A DNA stretch of 64,000 nucleotides from Prauserella muralis (GTDB lineage: Bacteria > Actinomycetota > Actinomycetes > Mycobacteriales > Pseudonocardiaceae). The translations under genes were made by a program, and so were the position numbers. Where the stretch lies: the NCBI RefSeq assembly GCF_003202285.1, contig NZ_MASW01000001.1:1054001-1118000 (forward strand). The letters are read 5' to 3'. Each line of letters starts with the position of its first letter. The stretch's first letter is position 1. The notes under the pieces were generated by a model. It was given only the letters and a program-made list of their open reading frames with translations. It was not told the origin of the DNA and ran no database searches. Shown here piece by piece: positions 60,530-64,000 of this stretch.

Positions 60530-61438
60530 GTGCAGCCGGGGCAGCCGCGGGAGCGGATGAGGGTGCGCTGGGTGGCGACGACCCCGGCCGGCGCGCCGCG
60601 GCCCCGCCGTGCCCAGCCCCGGCCCTACCTGGGGCCGCCGTCGTATCCGGCACCGCCGCGCTGGGGGTTTCCGCACCTGACGTGGCGCTGGCCGACCGCG
60701 GTGCCGGGCACCCCCACCGGCGCGCAGGCGCCGGCGCAGCGGCTGCGGATGATCGCCCGCAACGCCACGACCGTGCTGTGGACGCTCGCGGTGCTGGCCA
60801 CCATCGCCGCCATCGGAGAGTTCTGGCGGTACGCGCTGCTGGTCGACAGCCGCGACTCGGCGCTGCGCCCCGGCGTGGTGGGCACCTCCGACGCGCTGGT
60901 GCTGTCGTTCTCGCTGCTGACGTTCGTGCTGGCGCTGTTCGCGTTCGCGGTGACCCTGTGGTGGTTGTTCGTCGCCCGCTCGGCCGCGGCCGAGGACTCC
61001 GGGCTCGAGCCGCCCCGCCCTGCGTGGCAGGTGGTCCTGGGCACGCTCGTGCCGGGCCCGAACCTGGTGCTCGCCGGGTCGATCCTGGCCGAGCTGGAAC
61101 ACGCGGCGCTACGCCGCCCCGCGGACGTGCGGCCACGGCCGTCGCGGCTGGTGTTCGGCTGGTGGGCCGCGTGGGTCGGCAACGGTGTGCTCCTGGCGCT
61201 CACCGTGGTGTGGCGCATGCGTGACGGCGTGCAGGCCGACGCCGACGGTGTGGTGCTCAGCGGCCTGACCGACCTGGCGGCGGCCACGGTCGCCGGGTTG
61301 ACCGCGCTGATCGTGCGCCGCATCACGAGGCTCGTCGCGCCGCTCGACGACGCGGAGGTCCGCATGCTGCGGGTGGTGCGGGTGAGCGGCGCGCCCGCGG
61401 TCGGCCGCAGGCCACGGCCTAGGACGGCCGCTCGCTGA
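60530..61438 (+). CDS. DUF4328 domain membrane protein
   Basis: 302 residues. A Pro/Arg-rich 75-residue N-terminus precedes about four to five helices (NATTVLWTLAVLATIAAIGEFWRY, LSFSLLTFVLALFAFAVTLWWLF). LEHAALRRPADVRPRPSRLVFGWWAAW, followed by the final arginine-rich tail, agrees with DUF4328. The function is unknown. Its stop region overlaps the end of the convergent P450 gene by about 20 bases. Confidence 0.85.
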   Translation: MQPGQPRERMRVRWVATTPAGAPRPRRAQPRPYLGPPSYPAPPRWGFPHLTWRWPTAVPGTPTGAQAPAQRLRMIARNATTVLWTLAVLATIAAIGEFWRYALLVDSRDSALRPGVVGTSDALVLSFSLLTFVLALFAFAVTLWWLFVARSAAAEDSGLEPPRPAWQVVLGTLVPGPNLVLAGSILAELEHAALRRPADVRPRPSRLVFGWWAAWVGNGVLLALTVVWRMRDGVQADADGVVLSGLTDLAAATVAGLTALIVRRITRLVAPLDDAEVRMLRVVRVSGAPAVGRRPRPRTAAR

Positions 61439-62597
61439 CCACCGGCAGGGTGCGCAGCCCGCGGATCACGAACTCACCGCGGCGCTGTGGTTCGCGCGCC
61501 AGGCGCAGCCCGGGCAGGCGGGCCGTGAGCGCGCCGAGCGCGGCGGCGATCTCGATGCGAGCCAGCGGGGCACCGAGGCAGTAGTGGATTCCGCCCCCGA
61601 AGCCGAGGTGCGGGTTGGGGCTTCGGCCCACATCGAGCACGTCCGGATCGGCGAACACGTCGGGGTCGCGCGCGGCGGCCCCGAGCAGGGCGGCCACCTT
61701 CTGGCCCTCCCGGATGCGGACGCCGGCGATCTCGACGTCGGCCGTGGCCGTGCGCTCGAATAGCTGCAGCGGCGAGTCGTAGCGGATCAGCTCGTCGGTG
61801 GCCGGTTCGAGCAGTGCCCGGTCGGCGACCAGACGATCCCACTGGTCGCGATGGGTGAGCAGGGCGTAGGTGCCGTTGCCGATGACGTTGACCGTCGCCT
61901 CGTGGCCAGCCATGAGCAGCAGCACGGCGGTGGCCACCACCTCGTCGCCCGTGAGGTCGCTCGCCACGAGATGGCTCAGCAGGTCGGCGCCGGGTGTGCG
62001 GGCCCGTTCGGCGGCGAGCGAGCGCAGGTAGTCCGCGAACGCCGCGGCGGCCTGCTCGGCGGCGCGTTGCCGGTCCTGCGGCAGTCCGTACTCGTACATC
62101 TTGACGATGGCGTTGCTCCACTCCACCAGCTGCGGCCCGTCTCCGGTGGGCACCCCCAGCAGTTCGGCGATCACGGCGACCGGCAACGGCTGGGCCAGGT
62201 GGGTCAGCAGGTCGGCTTCGCCATCGGCGGCGATCGCGTCGGCGAGCCGGTCGACCATGCCTGCCGCCAGTGCCTCGACCGTCGGTCGCAGCCGCTCGAC
62301 GTGGCCGCGCGAGAACGCCGACGAGACCAGCCTGCGCAGGCGCGTGTGGGCGGGCGGCTCGTTCTCCAGCAGGGAGTTGCGGTGCAGCAGGTTGAACGAG
62401 GCGAACTGCTCGAGCGGGGTGGCGTCGCTCCAGATCCGGCCGAGCGATCGGTGCCGCAGCACCGCCGACGCGGCGGCGTGCGACACCGCGATGTGCAACC
62501 CCAGGCCGTCGTGCCGGTGCACCTCCGCGTGTGCGCGCAACCGTGCGAACGCGGGATAGGGATCGGCGAGGAAGGCGGGGTCATCGGGGTCGAACAC
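61419..62597 (-). CDS. Cytochrome P450
   Basis: 392 residues from GTG 62597 (GTG 62618 possible). It begins FDPDDPAFLADPYPAFARLRAHA. The I-helix has LLLMAGHEATVNVIGNG (the oxygen-activating AGHEAT), the K-helix DELIRYDSP has the ExxR pair, and the haem loop is FGGGIHYCLGAPLARIE with the ligand Cys. The C-terminal RGLRTLPV is typical of actinobacterial CYPs. Soluble, needs a ferredoxin and reductase that are not encoded nearby. Substrate unknown; no biosynthetic cluster is visible. Confidence 0.93.
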   Translation of the reverse strand: MFDPDDPAFLADPYPAFARLRAHAEVHRHDGLGLHIAVSHAAASAVLRHRSLGRIWSDATPLEQFASFNLLHRNSLLENEPPAHTRLRRLVSSAFSRGHVERLRPTVEALAAGMVDRLADAIAADGEADLLTHLAQPLPVAVIAELLGVPTGDGPQLVEWSNAIVKMYEYGLPQDRQRAAEQAAAAFADYLRSLAAERARTPGADLLSHLVASDLTGDEVVATAVLLLMAGHEATVNVIGNGTYALLTHRDQWDRLVADRALLEPATDELIRYDSPLQLFERTATADVEIAGVRIREGQKVAALLGAAARDPDVFADPDVLDVGRSPNPHLGFGGGIHYCLGAPLARIEIAAALGALTARLPGLRLAREPQRRGEFVIRGLRTLPVVSERPS

Positions 62598-62806
62598 GCC
62601 GGTGAGCCTAGCCCGCACGCGATCACGCCGGCGATCCTTCGGACCGCGGCCCACGTCGACCCTTCCACGTGCGCCGGACGCGTGTCCGCCACGCGTCCGA
62701 ACCGCATCGCAGGCCGGGCACGGCGCCGAGAGCCCGGGAACCCGCTGACTCTAGCCTTGACGAGAGTCGAGTAGCGTCGAATCGAACCGATCGCAGGAGG
62801 CACAAC

Positions 62807-63682
62807 GTGGGCAAGGGCGCGCGCAAGAAGGGCCCCAAGAAGGACAGGAAGCCGAAGGTCAGGGACGTCTTCGTCGCCCGGCCGTTCGAGGGGCTGGCCG
62901 CCGAGCCGGAGCTGATCGCGTTGCGCGAGTTCGTGCCGTCCGCCACCGCCCGGCTGACCCTGGCCGGCGAGACCGGCAGGACGGTGACCCTGGGCACCGT
63001 GCTGCCCATGGCGGCCGCCGCCTTCGTGCGCTCCGACGGCGAGGTCTTCGTCGGCATGCAGGTGCAGACCCGCTCCTCCGACATCAGCCGCGACCTGGGC
63101 CGCTCGCTGCGCTGGGCGCTGCGGGCCGAGCCCGGCGACGTGCTGTCGGTGCCCGACACCACGAGCCCGCCCGAGGAGGGCGAGCGGCTGCAGGACCTGC
63201 TCGTGCCGGACGCCGAGCTGGAGGTCGAGCTGCACGAGGACTTCTCGTGGTGGCTGCCGGAGGACACCGAGGCCACCGGCGACGTGGCGATGTCCCTGGA
63301 ACGCGCCAACGCCGCGATCATGCCGACCGAGCGGCTCAGCACCGGTGCCTACTGGGTGCTCGCCGGTGAGAAGGCGCACCTGCGCTGGGTGTGGCCCGCC
63401 GACGAGAACCGCCTGCTGCAGGCGCTGGCGCGGCTGTCGGCGGCGGGGGAGCTGGGCCTCGGCGAGGACTCCCGGTACGCGGGATCCTTCCGGGCCCACG
63501 GTCTGCTCGTCCCGGTGTGGGACCTCGACCCCGAGGCCCACGCGCGCGAGTGGGCCGAACCCGCCGAGCAGCTCGGCGAGCGGTTGCAGACGGCCCTGAC
63601 GTCGCTGGACGACGAGCCGCTCAACGCCGCCGAGCGTCGCTCGCGCGACGGCCTGATCGGCCGCCAGCTGACCCTGCGCTGA
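62807..63682 (+). CDS. DUF5926 family protein
   Basis: 291 residues; the GTG at 62807 is fixed by AGGAGG six bases upstream. The basic start GKGARKKGPKKDRKPKVRDVF is followed by VARPFEGLAAEPELIALREFVPSATA, which is typical of the actinobacterial DUF5926 family (a SecC-like, nucleic-acid-associated context has been suggested for relatives). No membrane segment. The rest is acidic alpha/beta (WALRAEPGDVLSVPDTTSPP, WWLPEDTEATGDVAMSLERA). Function unknown. Next gene starts 13 bp later. Confidence 0.85.
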   Translation: MGKGARKKGPKKDRKPKVRDVFVARPFEGLAAEPELIALREFVPSATARLTLAGETGRTVTLGTVLPMAAAAFVRSDGEVFVGMQVQTRSSDISRDLGRSLRWALRAEPGDVLSVPDTTSPPEEGERLQDLLVPDAELEVELHEDFSWWLPEDTEATGDVAMSLERANAAIMPTERLSTGAYWVLAGEKAHLRWVWPADENRLLQALARLSAAGELGLGEDSRYAGSFRAHGLLVPVWDLDPEAHAREWAEPAEQLGERLQTALTSLDDEPLNAAERRSRDGLIGRQLTLR

Positions 63683-63695
63683 CCGGCAGGCGCGC

Positions 63696-64000
63696 ATGAT
63701 CCTGCACATCTGCCCTGAGGCCGACTGGGCCGCCGTCGACGAGGGCGGCGCATACCGCGCGGCGTCGCTCGACGACGCCGGATTCGTGCACTGTTCCGAC
63801 CCCGGCACCGTGCACCTTCCCGCGGGCAGGCTCTACGCGGGCCGTAGGGACCTGCTGTTACTGCGCATCGATCCCGCCCTGCTGGACGTGCCGCTGCGCT
63901 GGGAGCCCGCGGTGCCGCCGGAGCCCGGCGCGCCGTGGTTCCCGCACGTCTACGGCCCGATCCCGCGCTCGGCGGTGGTCTCGGTCCACCGGTTCCCTCC
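63696..64000 (+). CDS. DUF952 family protein, 5' part (runs off the window)
   Basis: Open to the last base; about 101 residues visible. ILHICPEADWAAVDEGGAYRA, FVHCSDPGTVHLPAGRLYAG, LLLLRIDPALLDVPLRWEPA and WFPHVYGPIPRSAVVSVHRF match DUF952, a small cytosolic ADP-ribosyl-fold-like protein of unknown function. The family is about 110 residues, so only the end is missing. Same strand and 13 bp after DUF5926, probably one transcript. Confidence 0.88.
   Translation, partial: MILHICPEADWAAVDEGGAYRAASLDDAGFVHCSDPGTVHLPAGRLYAGRRDLLLLRIDPALLDVPLRWEPAVPPEPGAPWFPHVYGPIPRSAVVSVHRFP

Noticed and set aside
62757-62779. TTGACG with downstream AT-containing sequence as a sigma-70 promoter for DUF5926
   Set aside because: The -35 resembles the consensus, but no -10 at 17-18 bases is convincing.

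Overview
The window reads as a stretch of chromosome from a very high-GC actinomycete. The likely family is Pseudonocardiaceae (Amycolatopsis, Saccharomonospora or Prauserella relatives). This is inferred from frequent GTG starts, strong G/C third-position bias, actinobacterial families such as DUF6474, DUF5926 and DUF4328, an XRE-TPR regulator beside a small Cys-rich protein, and DasR-type operator sequences. No replication, ribosomal or phage/conjugation modules are present. It looks like ordinary chromosome with envelope, transport and regulatory loci.

Layout. 1-9.7 kb: a truncated amidase, a luciferase-like monooxygenase whose 3' end runs into a 21-bp tandem repeat, a PIN-like gene remnant, an MFS exporter, a malyl-CoA lyase/CitE pair (ethylmalonyl-CoA pathway type), then small oxidoreductases and a divergent sugar-lactone oxidase / amino-acid aldolase pair. 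9.7-16.6 kb: a regulatory block with TetR, two small proteins (one Cys-rich), an XRE-TPR regulator coupled to an APH-fold kinase, and a STAND ATPase with TPR repeats. 16.7-19.6 kb: a CopD-CopC-YcnI copper operon. 19.8-25.1 kb: a five-gene betaine/osmolyte uptake operon joining a BCCT carrier to a complete ABC importer. 25.1-34.3 kb: a TauD dioxygenase behind a possible leader, DUF6474, a RecB-like nuclease, an SDR, UDP-glucose dehydrogenase, a gamma-glutamyltransferase-family protein, and an ECF sigma / VOC / SnoaL operon. 34.4-39.4 kb: a molybdopterin oxidoreductase, a membrane protein, a NarL-type two-component system and a 31-residue membrane peptide. 39.5-48.6 kb: an envelope/glycan block with an acyltransferase, a PIG-V-like mannosyltransferase, a 1228-residue double glycosyltransferase plus FkbM methyltransferase, and two tandem membrane proteins. 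48.6-53.8 kb: MsrA, two small membrane proteins in a lower-GC patch, a chitin-type LPMO preceded by two dre-like operators, tRNA-Gly(GCC), and an ECF sigma factor with its own zinc-finger and membrane tail. 53.9-64 kb: an Fpg/Nei glycosylase, a LytS-type kinase, S49 peptidase, LytTR regulator, small membrane protein and SSS symporter run, then rhodanese, DUF4328, P450, DUF5926 and a truncated DUF952 gene.

The most interesting items are the S49 peptidase placed between a LytS kinase and its LytTR regulator ahead of a carboxylate symporter, the DasR-like operators in front of the LPMO, the one-polypeptide sigma/zinc-finger/membrane protein, the GT-GT-FkbM fusion, the XRE-TPR regulator with an internal Tat-like segment, and a cluster of DnaA-box-like 9-mers far from any replication gene. 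All function calls come from reading translated motifs. No database search was possible.
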